A stretch of 64,000 nt of DNA, taken from positions 90,993 to 154,992 of the forward strand of contig NZ_PKUU01000015.1 in assembly GCF_002899675.1 (NCBI RefSeq). The letters run 5' to 3'. Both the position numbers and the translations under genes were made by a program. The first letter of the stretch is position 1; each line of letters begins with the position of its first letter. Of the stretch, positions 34,375 to 42,963 are shown piece after piece. The notes under the pieces were generated by a model. That model was not told where the DNA came from, ran no database searches, and saw only the letters and a program-made list of their open reading frames with translations. This DNA is from Clostridium sp. chh4-2. Lineage in GTDB: Bacteria; Bacillota; Clostridia; Lachnospirales; Lachnospiraceae.

Positions 34375-34471
34375 TTCTCCTGCTAAATTTAATTTACCCG
34401 CTCCTATACTCTTTCCGCTGCTGTAGAACCCCATGTGCTGCATAATACACTTTAAATTGTCAGCAGGAGAA
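34375..34471 (-). promoter_or_regulatory. long-range hairpin that could mask the DUF3795 ribosome site
   Basis: On the minus strand TTCTCCTGCT (from 34471) is complementary to AGCAGGAGAA (ending 34375), which contains the Shine-Dalgarno of the gene starting at 34367. TTTAAATT/AATTTAA-type bases extend the pairing. The 34368-34554 gap holds no gene. Confidence 0.45.
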
Positions 34472-34554
34472 GTATAATGACCTTGCTATAATCCGTCATC
34501 CATAATGCAGACACCATATTATCAAAAAATTCACAACTTGATCATATCTCAAAA

Positions 34555-34878
34555 CTATCTTTCTATATAAAATCTTACAACTTCCTTCAGTTCAGCACCG
34601 AATTCCTCCAAATCTTCAAAATCAATCGCGCCTTCACTTATAAGTGAAATAATATTATAAATCATTTGTGAACGGCGCATGTCTGCGCAGACACCGGTCT
34701 GCCTCCTGTCTTCCTTAATTCTCTTTTCCAAACGCCAAAACTTATCTGACGGATTGGCGTCTTCACTTAATAATTCTATGTATTCCTTATTGAGTTTGTC
34801 CATATAGGCTTCCTGCCAATCGGATATCTTATTTCTAAAAAGTTTCCAGTCCTTTTCTGTAAATCCTCTTTCCGGCAA
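34555..34878 (-). CDS. small helical protein of unknown function
   Basis: A 107-residue charged, helical protein (DWKLFRNKISDWQEAYMDKL, then SDKFWRLEKRIKEDRRQTGV, and a C-terminal ISEGAIDFEDLEEFGAELKE). Proteins of this look are common in Firmicutes, some labelled multidrug transporter in error, since there is no membrane helix. The start is TTG with AGGAGG nine bases upstream. No function can be assigned. It lies in the AT-rich accessory islet. Confidence 0.7.
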   Translation of the reverse strand: MPERGFTEKDWKLFRNKISDWQEAYMDKLNKEYIELLSEDANPSDKFWRLEKRIKEDRRQTGVCADMRRSQMIYNIISLISEGAIDFEDLEEFGAELKEVVRFYIER

Positions 34879-34930
34879 AATATAAATCCTCCTGTTATTC
34901 CCGCGTTATAGAAAATTTATACAGCAGCTT

Positions 34931-35263
34931 CTACATGTCAAAAAAAATATCAATTGGCAGTTTCAGTTTGTGTTTTTCACTAAACGCATCTATAAATTCG
35001 TTTGTTGGTTCCTTGTGTTTTTGATATTCCTGTGCAAGTTCGTTTTTAACCTCTTCACGTTTTGAATCTGCCTTTTCTGCCTCCACATAAATAATACCAT
35101 GCATTATACCATAGGAAACATATAGTTCATATAATCCATCTGGTGAAGAAAATAAACTCACTTCGACTTTTTCATCGTATACTTCATCTATTTCCAGATA
35201 AGTATCTTTATAATGCCTTTCTTCTTCCGAAAAATATTCAGTTACATTTTTCCACTCATACAT
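34931..35263 (-). CDS. hypothetical protein, immunity-like size
   Basis: The 110-residue acidic protein begins YEWKNVTEYFSEEERHYKDT and has alternating strands (VEVSLFSSPDGLYELYVSYG, IIYVEAEKADSKREEVKNEL). No family is recognised. I place the start at ATG 35263, which has GCGGAGG eight bases upstream; the upstream small frame ends at 35265, giving a TGATATG junction and likely coupling. Size and acidity resemble immunity proteins, but no toxin gene is adjacent. Confidence 0.6.
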   Translation of the reverse strand: MYEWKNVTEYFSEEERHYKDTYLEIDEVYDEKVEVSLFSSPDGLYELYVSYGIMHGIIYVEAEKADSKREEVKNELAQEYQKHKEPTNEFIDAFSEKHKLKLPIDIFFDM

Positions 35264-35264
35264 A

Positions 35265-35477
35265 TCAATATCCTCCGCGTTCATTTTTATGCAATAGATA
35301 GACATACCACATCCTACTCCCTGCAGTGCAGCTTACATCCGCTTTTACCCAATCGTCTCCCACCAAATACAACTCTTCCTCAACCAGCCTGATCCACATC
35401 TGTTGAAGCAAAGCCGGTATTGCCATCAACCGCGCAGCAACTACATCGTCCACTTCATCAACAATAGTAATTACCAA
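35265..35477 (-). CDS. possible small protein upstream of 34931-35263
   Basis: A 70-residue frame (VITIVDEVDDVVAARLMAIP and on to AGSRMWYVYLLHKNERGGY) that ends one base before the next start. A GGAGG lies near its beginning, but the only fitting starts are TTG at 35477 or an internal ATG 17 codons in. It may be a real leader gene or a decayed fragment. Confidence 0.35.
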   Translation of the reverse strand: MVITIVDEVDDVVAARLMAIPALLQQMWIRLVEEELYLVGDDWVKADVSCTAGSRMWYVYLLHKNERGGY

Positions 35478-35528
35478 ACCTCCACTTTGATCTTAGCGGC
35501 AAAAACCTTTTACCAATTTTAAACTAAA

Positions 35529-36572
35529 TTATTCCTTCGATTTTTCTTCTAGTTCAAGTAAGAATTTATCATAATCTGATATGAACATTCTATCCTGTAC
35601 GATCCGATATTTTTCGAATTCTGTTTCCGCATAAAGTTTTGCCTGTTCTGCACTGATTTTTCCAGCATCCGTAAGGATTTCATTTCCATTAAATTCCAAA
35701 AAACCATCCAGACGCTTCGCCCAATCTTCCATACTCATCGGAATCTGACGCTCCGCCTGCAGTTCTGCGTAATCAAGGTACAAAGATACAATACGTTCCA
35801 TGTAGGACATCTCTTTATCACTTAAATAATTCTTTGCAATCAAAACATCCGTTTTTACTATCTTACCATCAGGAGCTGCTTCCCACGATGTCAATCCCAT
35901 ATGTTCTTTTTCAGCATCTGCACGTTCTACAATCAGTTCTGCTACTGTATGCCTGTGAACTGCCCAATGCATTTTATTCTGCACTGTCTGGAAAAAACGC
36001 CTCGTAGTCTTCGCATCTTTATCATAATCAAAGGCGGTGGCATATAAATCCGTAACTTTCTGATAGAACTTCCGCTCTGAAAGACGTATCTCGCGTATAT
36101 TTTGCAACTGTCTTTCAAAATACTCGTCCGTGAACATATGTCCTTTTTTCAGACGTTCTTTATCCATCGTCCAGCCTTGAATTGTATAATCTTTTACAAT
36201 TTGTCCCGCCCATTTACGAAAACGGACCGCACGTTCATTATTTACTTTAAAACCAACAGCAATAATCATCTGGAGATTATAATGAATAAGCTCTCGATTT
36301 ACCTGACGGGAACCTTCCGTTTGAACTATCCGGAATTTCCGGATAGTTGCCTCCTCTATAAGCTCATTGTCGTCATATATTTTCTTGATATGTTCATTAA
36401 TTGTCCTTACATCTACACTATAAAGCTGTGCCATCATTCTCTGTGTCAGCCATATATTTTCGGACTCGTAACGCATTTCCATACTATCAGCATTATCACC
36501 GACCGATGCTACATAAGTCAGATACTCAGCTGCCGAGCTGTGAATGGTTATTTCGTTTTTCCCTTCCTGCAT
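35529..36572 (-). CDS. RhuM family protein
   Basis: The 347-residue protein matches the RhuM (virulence protein RhuM/Fic-DOC-neighbour) family: DNADSMEMRYESENIWLTQR, MAQLYSVDVRTINEHIKKIY with a helix-turn-helix-like segment, NLQMIIAVGFKVNNERAVRF, VQNKMHWAVHRHTVAELI and ERADAEKEHMGLTSWE. The role is unproven, but members lie in mobile and defence islands. The ATG at 36572 has GGAGAGG close upstream; a more distal ATG has none. A second, decayed RhuM copy lies upstream (36810-37625). The gap 36591-36809 holds nothing I can name. Confidence 0.88.
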   Translation of the reverse strand: MQEGKNEITIHSSAAEYLTYVASVGDNADSMEMRYESENIWLTQRMMAQLYSVDVRTINEHIKKIYDDNELIEEATIRKFRIVQTEGSRQVNRELIHYNLQMIIAVGFKVNNERAVRFRKWAGQIVKDYTIQGWTMDKERLKKGHMFTDEYFERQLQNIREIRLSERKFYQKVTDLYATAFDYDKDAKTTRRFFQTVQNKMHWAVHRHTVAELIVERADAEKEHMGLTSWEAAPDGKIVKTDVLIAKNYLSDKEMSYMERIVSLYLDYAELQAERQIPMSMEDWAKRLDGFLEFNGNEILTDAGKISAEQAKLYAETEFEKYRIVQDRMFISDYDKFLLELEEKSKE

Positions 36573-36809
36573 AGTCCTCTCCAGTTTCATCGTAATTTTT
36601 AAATTATTTTTAATAAGCTAAGTTTATTATTAGTGTTACTTAATCCAGTTCCACACAGCATTCTGTATATGTGGAGTCTGTGAAAAAGATTCCTAGAGGG
36701 CAAAATTCGGCCTTGGTGGAACGGTTATTATTCCTGTCAACATAGCTCTACTGTTTTTTCTAAAGTCTCAACTTCGGTCTGTTTTAAAGTGTGCACAACC
36801 TGTGGCACA

Positions 36810-37625
36810 TTACTTTTCATTTGCTTTCTTCTGCAATAACTGAAGTGAATTCAAATAATCTTGTTCAACATCGCTAAGTGTCCTCGCTTTATATTTCCGA
36901 TATTCATCGGTTGCCTTATCAACTGCCTGTTTATGAGATATGCTTCCATTTCCCTCCAAAAGCAGCTCTCCACTCATTGTCAAAATACGATCCAGATGGT
37001 CTGACCAGTCCTGCATGGTCATAACCTGCTCCCGCTCTGCCTGGCGCTCTGCAAAATCCAAATATCCGGATACAAGCTGCCCCATAGCACGAAGTTCTTT
37101 CTCGTCCAGATAGTTCTTCGCTATAACGGCCTCTTTTAATATAGGTTGTTTTCCTGCAAAGGTAGTCAGTCCCATAAACTCTCTCTCTGCATCCGCACTT
37201 GTATAAATAACCTCCACCGCCAAGGTTCTTCAGCCGCTCATCATCCAAGGCAAATCCTTTCCTCATATATTCCTTCAAAATACCAGTCACCCAAATTCTG
37301 AACTGCGTACCACGCTTTGACTTCACTCGATAGCCAACGGAAATAATAACATCAAGATTGTAATACTCAACCTTATAATTTTTCCCATGGGCCGCAGTTG
37401 TTGTAATTTTTGCAACAACTGAATCTCTGCTTAATTGTCCTCTTTGAATATATTTTTTATATGTCTCGTAATCGTTGACTTATCTCTTTGAAACAATTCA
37501 GCCATCTGATCAATTGAAAGCCAGACAGTATCGCCGTCAAATGCCGTTTCAATTTTCGTCAGACCATCCACAGTGGTATAATTAAGCATTTGAGATCTTT
37601 TTTCAGCATTATTATTTAGATTCAT
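36810..37625 (-). pseudogene. decayed second RhuM gene
   Basis: The N-terminal part (MNLNNNAEKRSQMLNYTTVD ... DQMAELFQRDKSTITRHIKN) stops at 37431 because one T is missing in EDN-LSRD; translating the shifted frame restores LSRDSVVAKITTTAAHGKNY and YYNLDVIISVGYRVKSKRGT. After DDERLKNLGG the frame shifts again and about 70 family residues are missing, resuming at AVEVIYTSADAEREFMGLTT and ending in KKANEK. So one frameshift and one internal deletion have inactivated it. Confidence 0.85.
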
Positions 37626-37666
37626 TTTCCATCCTCTTGTTCTCAAAAAACTGTTGCATAGGCTTT

Positions 37667-37852
37667 CTAAACAGCAGAAATTCTCTGGCTCTTTATCTTT
37701 TCCTTAATTTCTTCAATAAATTGCACATGAGACTGGCTAATTTCCGAAAGATTAGGCTCTATTGGAAATATTACCTTTTCTTTCTCTTTTCCATTCTTTT
37801 CATTCAGACATCTGCTTTCTCTCCTACCTTCGCTAATATCCATATTAAACAT
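37667..37852 (-). pseudogene. N-terminal remnant of a DUF1016/YhcG-like protein
   Basis: The 61 residues contain VIFPIEPNLSEISQSHVQF and IEEIKEKIKSQRISAV, which look like the beginning of the DUF1016 N-terminal domain (YhcG nucleases usually continue with VNxxLLxLYWxIG). Here a stop follows and the sequence runs directly into the RhuM pseudogene, so the remainder of the gene has been deleted. The family match rests on recall, not on a search. Confidence 0.5.
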
Positions 37853-37855
37853 CTA

Positions 37856-38536
37856 TCAATAAACAAACTCACCTGATTCACTATAAAGATGTCCATCTGA
37901 AAAATCTATGTAAAATGAAATATCTTTATAAAAAACTATATCATCCCATTTACCACCAGACAAGGTAAAAAGGCGAGAACCCGGTAATGGTACTTGTATT
38001 CTATCTTTTTGGGCTAAATCATAATAATAGTATATTAGTAATTGATATAAACCTGCTAACGAGTATAACGTGTATTCTAAATTTGCAAACTTGTAATACT
38101 CCTTGCTCATGTCGTTAATAGTACCGACTGTATGTCGATCATGTTTAACTTTATTATAAACTTTCCACCAGCTTGGATTTTCAACTACACCATTTTTATT
38201 TGTTACCCCCCATATTTCCCAAGGTTTTATTGAAAATGCCTCTTTAATCTGTAATATTTTCACTTCAGTATTGCTAAAATCAGTCTCATGTTTCATAATT
38301 ACAGGTCGATAATCATTAATATTTTCTCCTTTGAAACTCTTTTCGTGGTAATTACAAATTGATTTTGCCACTATGTCAATCTCACTACCCACTTGCAATA
38401 ATATTTTAATATATGAGGAAGAGAATGTACCATAATTTTCTACATCCAATGAAACATAGTTTAAAGTTTCAGCAAATTCTTTTTCAATAGAAATATAAAT
38501 TTTCCAATACAGATGTATAAAATCCTGCTTATTCAT
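37856..38536 (-). CDS. hypothetical protein, possibly HEPN-like
   Basis: The 226-residue protein is AT-rich in its gene and helical in prediction, with aromatic C-terminal strands (DDIVFYKDISFYIDFSDGHL). The central part reads LLQVGSEIDIVAKSICNYHE, then NPSWWKVYNKVKHDRHTVGT and LYSLAGLYQLLIYYYYDLAQ; a helix pair with an N-K-x-K-H-D-R-H motif is reminiscent of HEPN-type RNases, but the match is not secure. The ATG at 38536 has GAGGAGG upstream. It follows rlmD by 30 bp and lies beside RhuM and DUF1016 remnants. Confidence 0.65.
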   Translation of the reverse strand: MNKQDFIHLYWKIYISIEKEFAETLNYVSLDVENYGTFSSSYIKILLQVGSEIDIVAKSICNYHEKSFKGENINDYRPVIMKHETDFSNTEVKILQIKEAFSIKPWEIWGVTNKNGVVENPSWWKVYNKVKHDRHTVGTINDMSKEYYKFANLEYTLYSLAGLYQLLIYYYYDLAQKDRIQVPLPGSRLFTLSGGKWDDIVFYKDISFYIDFSDGHLYSESGEFVY

Positions 38537-38565
38537 CACAACCTCCTCATAACACAAAATATAAT

Positions 38566-39933
38566 TCACTGTTTTGTTCGACAAATTTCGACGCAAACCT
38601 CACAATGTGTTGATCCCGGAAACATATCGCACCCTCTAACTCTCCCCATCTCATACCCGCAATCCACCAAATACCTCAAATCCCGTGCCAGCGTAGCCGA
38701 ATCACAGCTCACATACACCACCTTCTCCGGCCTCATCTTCACAATCGTCTCCAGACAAACCTGGTCGCAGCCTTTTCTCGGCGGGTCCACCACGATCACA
38801 TCTGCGTGAACCTGATTCTTTTCAAACTGCTCGGGAAGCACTTCTTCCGCTTTTCCAACAAAGAATTCCACGTTCTCAATTCCATTAATCCTGGCATTTT
38901 CTCTAGCGTCCTCAATCGCCTGAGGCACGATTTCCACGCCATACACCTTTTTCGCCTTCTGAGCCAAAAACAGTGAGATAGTTCCGATCCCGCAGTACAG
39001 ATCCCACACCACTTCATCTCCGGTCAGCCCCGCGTATTCCAGAGCCGTTCCATACAATTTTTCCGTCTGGACAGGATTCACCTGATAGAAAGAAAGCGGT
39101 GAGATCCGGTATTTTACATTGCCGATATAGTCCGCAATATAACCCGGTCCATACAGATTGACAACCTCTTTTCCCATGATCACATTGGTCTTTTCCCGGT
39201 TAATGCTGTAAGAGATGCTGGTCATTCCCGGTACCTCTCTCAAGCTTTCCACCAAAAACTCTCCATAAGGCAGCTTTTTCCCATTAATCACAAGGCAGAC
39301 CATAATCTCGCCTGTTTTAAATCCCACGCGGATCAGCGCATGGCGGACCAAGCCCCTATGGCCCTCTTCATCATACGGCTTCACCCCATAAGCGTTCATA
39401 AATCCCTTAATCCGCCCCAGAATTTCCTTATTAACCTCCACCCCAAGCAGACAATCCTCATTCTCAATGATGGAATGGGTTCTGCCGGCATAGAAACCGG
39501 TGATAATCCGGCCTTCCTTATTTAAACCGAATGGAAACTGGGCTTTGTTGCGGTATCTCCAAGGGTCTTCCATGCCCATAATGGGCAGCATGTGAATCTC
39601 ATCTTCCGTAAATTTACCGATTCTTAGCAGATTGTTATAAATTTTTCTCTCTTTAAATTTCAGCTGCGCTTCATAGCTCATGGCCTGAAGCTGGCAGCCG
39701 CCGCATTGGCGGGCCACCGGGCATCTGGCTTCCACCCGGTCAGGGGATGGTTTGATGACGCGGATCAGCTTGGCAAAGCCGTAAGACTTTTTCGTTTTCA
39801 TCACTTTCGCTTCCACTTCGTCGCCGATTACCGCGTCTTTGATGAACCAGATATATCCGTCCACCTTCCCGATTCCCTCTCCTGTGTCGCTCATATCTTC
39901 TATTAAAACGGTAAATACCTCATTCTTATTCAT
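38566..39933 (-). CDS. rlmD: 23S rRNA (uracil-1939-C5)-methyltransferase
   Basis: The 455-residue protein has an N-terminal TRAM domain (about residues 1-60), a four-cysteine iron-sulfur motif (CPVARQCGGCQLQAMSY plus a later Cys in NEDCLLG), and a Rossmann methyltransferase domain: VWDLYCGIGTISLFLAQKAK, ADVIVVDPPRKGCD and the catalytic SCDSATLARDL. It methylates uridine in 23S rRNA using S-adenosylmethionine. RlmD and the related RlmCD of Gram-positives are hard to tell apart by sequence reading. The start at 39933 has GGAGG five bases upstream; longer frames lack a ribosome site. Confidence 0.92.
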   Translation of the reverse strand: MNKNEVFTVLIEDMSDTGEGIGKVDGYIWFIKDAVIGDEVEAKVMKTKKSYGFAKLIRVIKPSPDRVEARCPVARQCGGCQLQAMSYEAQLKFKERKIYNNLLRIGKFTEDEIHMLPIMGMEDPWRYRNKAQFPFGLNKEGRIITGFYAGRTHSIIENEDCLLGVEVNKEILGRIKGFMNAYGVKPYDEEGHRGLVRHALIRVGFKTGEIMVCLVINGKKLPYGEFLVESLREVPGMTSISYSINREKTNVIMGKEVVNLYGPGYIADYIGNVKYRISPLSFYQVNPVQTEKLYGTALEYAGLTGDEVVWDLYCGIGTISLFLAQKAKKVYGVEIVPQAIEDARENARINGIENVEFFVGKAEEVLPEQFEKNQVHADVIVVDPPRKGCDQVCLETIVKMRPEKVVYVSCDSATLARDLRYLVDCGYEMGRVRGCDMFPGSTHCEVCVEICRTKQ

Positions 39934-40157
39934 ATCGTCCTCCATATTCCGGCCATAAATGCCGGTCAATCCAAAATAATCTGTTTTCGTATAAGTTTTC
40001 TCCGCTTTCTGCTGTTTCTTTATCAATAATTTTCTTATAATTCCGCAAGAAATATAAAGATAAAAGTAACAGAAACTTCATTTCCATTTATTGTTATTTT
40101 AGAGAATGATCAAACTTTGTACACAACTATTCAGTATCATTAATACATGATATAAAT

Positions 40158-40201
40158 GAATCCGGGCAGCATATAGCGCGCACAAATCAGCTGCCGGATT
40201 C
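40158..40201. terminator. hairpin in the rlmD upstream gap
   Basis: GAATCCGGGCAGC pairs with GCTGCCGGATTC, with one bulged G. It lies between yhaM and rlmD, both on the minus strand, and is part of a run of hairpins that fills 40158-40420. Confidence 0.5.
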
Positions 40202-40213
40202 GCCTAACAGCAA

Positions 40214-40264
40214 AAGCGTTCCAACCCATTCAGTATCCCCCACATGAATGAAAGTAGAACGCTT
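40214..40264 (-). terminator. terminator-like hairpin downstream of yhaM
   Basis: AAGCGTTC (40214-40221) and GAACGCTT (40257-40264) pair, with CATTCA/TGAATG inside. On the minus strand the stem ends in CGCTTTT, so it could terminate yhaM transcription. Confidence 0.6.
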
Positions 40265-40275
40265 CTTTATATTGT

Positions 40276-40420
40276 TTAAACGTAATTGTTCAGTACCCTC
40301 ACAATTACGAGCAAAAATCCATGCGAAATCGCCTGCGGCGATGGGATTTTTGCCTGCTTTTCCAAGTTTTATTACGGTCAGCGCAGTAAATGCGCAGACC
40401 TACTGAACAGTTACGTTTAA
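40276..40420. repeat. palindromic element G (family P4), 145 bp
   Basis: The ends TTAAACGTAATTGTTCAGTA (40276-40295) and its near complement (40401-40420) differ at one base. Inside is a hairpin GCAAAAATCC...GGATTTTTGC with ATCGCC/GGCGAT at its tip. The right end covers the stop codon of the yhaM gene. Matching end fragments occur at 28927, 32596 and 57074. Confidence 0.8.
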
Positions 40421-41364
40421 AATTCTGTTGTCTTTCTCACATTGCTGTCCAGCAGACGGTTGAATCCGAGCCAGCCGTTATTATCCCCAGCCGCATTTAA
40501 TAATTCCGTCATTGTCTGGAGTTTGGCGTCCGTATTGTCCGCAAAATTTAAAGCCAGAGCTTCGATTAAAGCCGGTTTCTTAGGAGAACCGTATTCAAGC
40601 TCCCCGTGATGGGCCAGAATGCAGTGTTTCAGTTCCGCCGCCGTTTTCTCAGGAAATCCCGGAATGGTGCGGATACGCTCGCCGATCATCTCTGTTCCGA
40701 TGATGATGTGGCCTAATAACTGGCCGTCATCCGTGTAATCATTTTCCGGAAATGCGGATAATTCTTTTGTTTTTCCGATATCGTGAAACATGGCTGCGGT
40801 AATCAGCAGATCTCTGTTAATCAGCGGATAATAGCCCGCATAATAATCACAGAGCTTAACCACGCTCAGCGTATGCTCCAGCAGTCCGCCCACAAATCCG
40901 TGATGAACGCTCTTTGCCGCGCTGTGGAACTGAAATGCCTTAGCAAACTCCCGGTCATTTACAAAATAGCTGTCCGCCAGTTGGTGAAGGTAAGGATTCT
41001 TGATGGTACGGATAAATCCCAGCAGTTCCTCATACATCAGGCCGATATCTTTCCGTGAAACAGGAAGATAATCTCCCGGTATGTACTCGCTTTCATCCGC
41101 TTTGCGGATTCGTTTAATGCTCAGCTGGTTGGAATTCATGAAAACAGTCACATCCGCATCGATATAAACGTAATCCATAGTTTCAAAATTGCCGATTCCC
41201 GGAGAGCCCAAATCCCAGATCTTAGCATCGATGGTGCCTGATTTGTCCTGAAGCACCAGATTGCCGTATTCCTTGCCGGCTTTCGTAAGTGCGATCTGTT
41301 TGTTTTTGCATAAATAAACGTCTGATACGTGCATTCCCTCGCGGAACATCTCAATATATCTCAT
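40417..41364 (-). CDS. yhaM: 3'-5' exoribonuclease of the YhaM family
   Basis: The 315-residue protein has an N-terminal OB-fold nucleic acid-binding domain (LVLQDKSGTIDAKIWDLGSP, about residues 34-53) and a C-terminal HD domain with the metal motifs HHGFVGGLLEHTLSV, AAMFHDIGKTKE and CILAHHGELEYGSP. Length and order fit YhaM, which trims RNA and DNA 3' ends in the cytoplasm. The stop codon is embedded in the end of palindromic element G. Confidence 0.9.
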   Translation of the reverse strand: MRYIEMFREGMHVSDVYLCKNKQIALTKAGKEYGNLVLQDKSGTIDAKIWDLGSPGIGNFETMDYVYIDADVTVFMNSNQLSIKRIRKADESEYIPGDYLPVSRKDIGLMYEELLGFIRTIKNPYLHQLADSYFVNDREFAKAFQFHSAAKSVHHGFVGGLLEHTLSVVKLCDYYAGYYPLINRDLLITAAMFHDIGKTKELSAFPENDYTDDGQLLGHIIIGTEMIGERIRTIPGFPEKTAAELKHCILAHHGELEYGSPKKPALIEALALNFADNTDAKLQTMTELLNAAGDNNGWLGFNRLLDSNVRKTTEF

Positions 41365-41420
41365 AATTCTTCAATTCTCTCTTTCTATTATCTCCTAAAC
41401 GAAGAGCCAGTCGCTTCCTG

Positions 41421-42734
41421 CTACCTGGCTCCTATCGTCAAATGATATTCTATTTCTTTGTATTCGTTAATTCCATTGCGCTGAACCAGCACTGTCGCAG
41501 CTTCTTCCGGATTCATGCTCTCCACCTGGGTCTGGAAATCCTTCATGGTGCGGATCTCGCGTTCCCCGATCTTGGTTATGATATCTCCCGGCTGAATCCC
41601 TGCATTATAGGCCGGGCTGTCCACGATAACATCGGCTGCGTATACGCCTCCGGGCAGTCCCTGTTCCATCATAGCTTCATTAACTTCCTGACCGATCATA
41701 CCGAAATATGCGGCCGGGCGTCCATTGCTCATGCGCTCCAATAATCCCTTATAATCGGAAATAGCCATAACGCTGGTCATATTGGGACTGGCTTCCATCC
41801 GGTATTCATCCGTTACCCAGCCAACCATCTGTCCGCTGGTGTTGATTAAAAATGTTCCCATAGCTGCGCTTCCGCACAAATCCACATATAAAATACGGCT
41901 TGTACCATCTATAACCTGTACGTTGCGCATCACGTAAGCTACGTCTCCATAAGCGGTCGAATGTACCATTCCGGCCGGTCCGCCCACTGCGATCAGCATA
42001 TCTCCCTGCTTAACGCTGTAGGAATTGCCCAACTCTATGGCTTTTACATTCTTCAAAGCATTGGGGTCCATGGCATCCGTGTTGACGCTTACGATCGCCA
42101 TACCTAATATGGTATCCGCCTGCTTGATCGTTCCGCTCACCTCGCTGCCGTCGCTGAATGCCACTTTAATGGAATCAGCATTCTCAACCGCCGCTTCCGG
42201 TGTCAGAATCAGCAGTTCTGTTCTGGTGGCGGCAATCACTGCGCCTGCGTAAAGGCCTGCGGTCTCGATAGGGTTATCAAACCAGTCCATCTGCTGTTTT
42301 ACAGAATGAACGGTCACCACACCCTTGTCCGCTTCCTGGGCAATTGTCCTTAAATTCCCATATAAACTGTTGAAATCGTCAATGGTAAATTTATAATCTT
42401 CAATTGCTGACTGAAGGATCTCTTCAATCGGTTCTGTTTCCTTGGGCTCTGTTGTCTGAACTACAGTCGCTGCCTGTGTGGTCGTCTCAGGCTCATCCTT
42501 GGGAATGGTGATCTGCGTCATCTCTTCCGTAGTGTTGCCAAGATAGCGGTCTGCAATCGGCCTTGCTACCGCAAAGCTGATGCCCGCTGCCACACCTGCT
42601 GCAAGCGCAATAAAGAAAAAGACAGCAACCCGCATAGCAATCTGCTTCTTTGTCATCGGCTGTCTTACAATCTTCTCTCGCATAAAGCGGCGTTTTTCAG
42701 CTGCTTCTTTGTCAGGACCTTTTACATCTGGCAT
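41421..42734 (-). CDS. membrane-anchored HtrA-like protein with degenerate protease domain and PDZ
   Basis: The 437-residue protein has one N-terminal membrane helix (VAVFFFIALAAGVAAGISFA), a Thr/Glu-rich stalk, a trypsin-like fold (about 120-330) and a PDZ domain (about 340-435, GIQPGDIITKIGEREIRTMK). The catalytic triad appears lost: the usual TNxHV is LTPEAAV, the DLAVL position reads GMAIV and the GNSGGP loop is CGSAAMGTFLIN. So it is likely a non-catalytic scaffold or sensor outside the membrane. The ATG at 42734 has GGAGG five bases upstream. The gene is divergent from mutS2. Confidence 0.85.
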   Translation of the reverse strand: MPDVKGPDKEAAEKRRFMREKIVRQPMTKKQIAMRVAVFFFIALAAGVAAGISFAVARPIADRYLGNTTEEMTQITIPKDEPETTTQAATVVQTTEPKETEPIEEILQSAIEDYKFTIDDFNSLYGNLRTIAQEADKGVVTVHSVKQQMDWFDNPIETAGLYAGAVIAATRTELLILTPEAAVENADSIKVAFSDGSEVSGTIKQADTILGMAIVSVNTDAMDPNALKNVKAIELGNSYSVKQGDMLIAVGGPAGMVHSTAYGDVAYVMRNVQVIDGTSRILYVDLCGSAAMGTFLINTSGQMVGWVTDEYRMEASPNMTSVMAISDYKGLLERMSNGRPAAYFGMIGQEVNEAMMEQGLPGGVYAADVIVDSPAYNAGIQPGDIITKIGEREIRTMKDFQTQVESMNPEEAATVLVQRNGINEYKEIEYHLTIGAR

Positions 42735-42824
42735 AGCAACCTCCACTTCAAAAAATAGCTACATCTATTATAAGATGGTTCGTCCATTTATGCAAGAAAA
42801 AGATAGTAAATCAAAGTTTTTATG

Positions 42825-42849
42825 GTATAATATCGTCAGGATATTATAC
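42825..42849. promoter_or_regulatory. inverted repeat overlapping the mutS2 promoter
   Basis: GTATAATATC (42825-42834), 5 bases, GATATTATAC (42840-42849): a perfect 10-bp inverted repeat. The left half contains TATAAT (42826-42831), suitable as a -10 box for mutS2; a matching -35 is weak. The right half gives TATAAT on the minus strand, towards the HtrA-like gene. Confidence 0.5.
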
Positions 42850-42963
42850 TTGCGCAGAGGGGATTTTCTCTCCAAATCCCGGCATTTACGCGCATTTTCG
42901 AATGTCCCAGTATCCCACCGTAACATCATAACCCGATTTATCTATACCGAAAGGGATGTATCT

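Noticed and set aside
36591..36809. Possible transposase or recombinase remnant between the two RhuM genes
   Set aside because: The minus-strand translation gives a short phrase (LKQTEVETLEKTVELC) followed by stops; it is too short to assign.
42580..42963. Upstream extension of MutS2 by 128 codons
   Set aside because: It overlaps the start of the divergent HtrA-like gene, has no family similarity, and the ATG at 42964 gives the normal MutS2 N-terminus.
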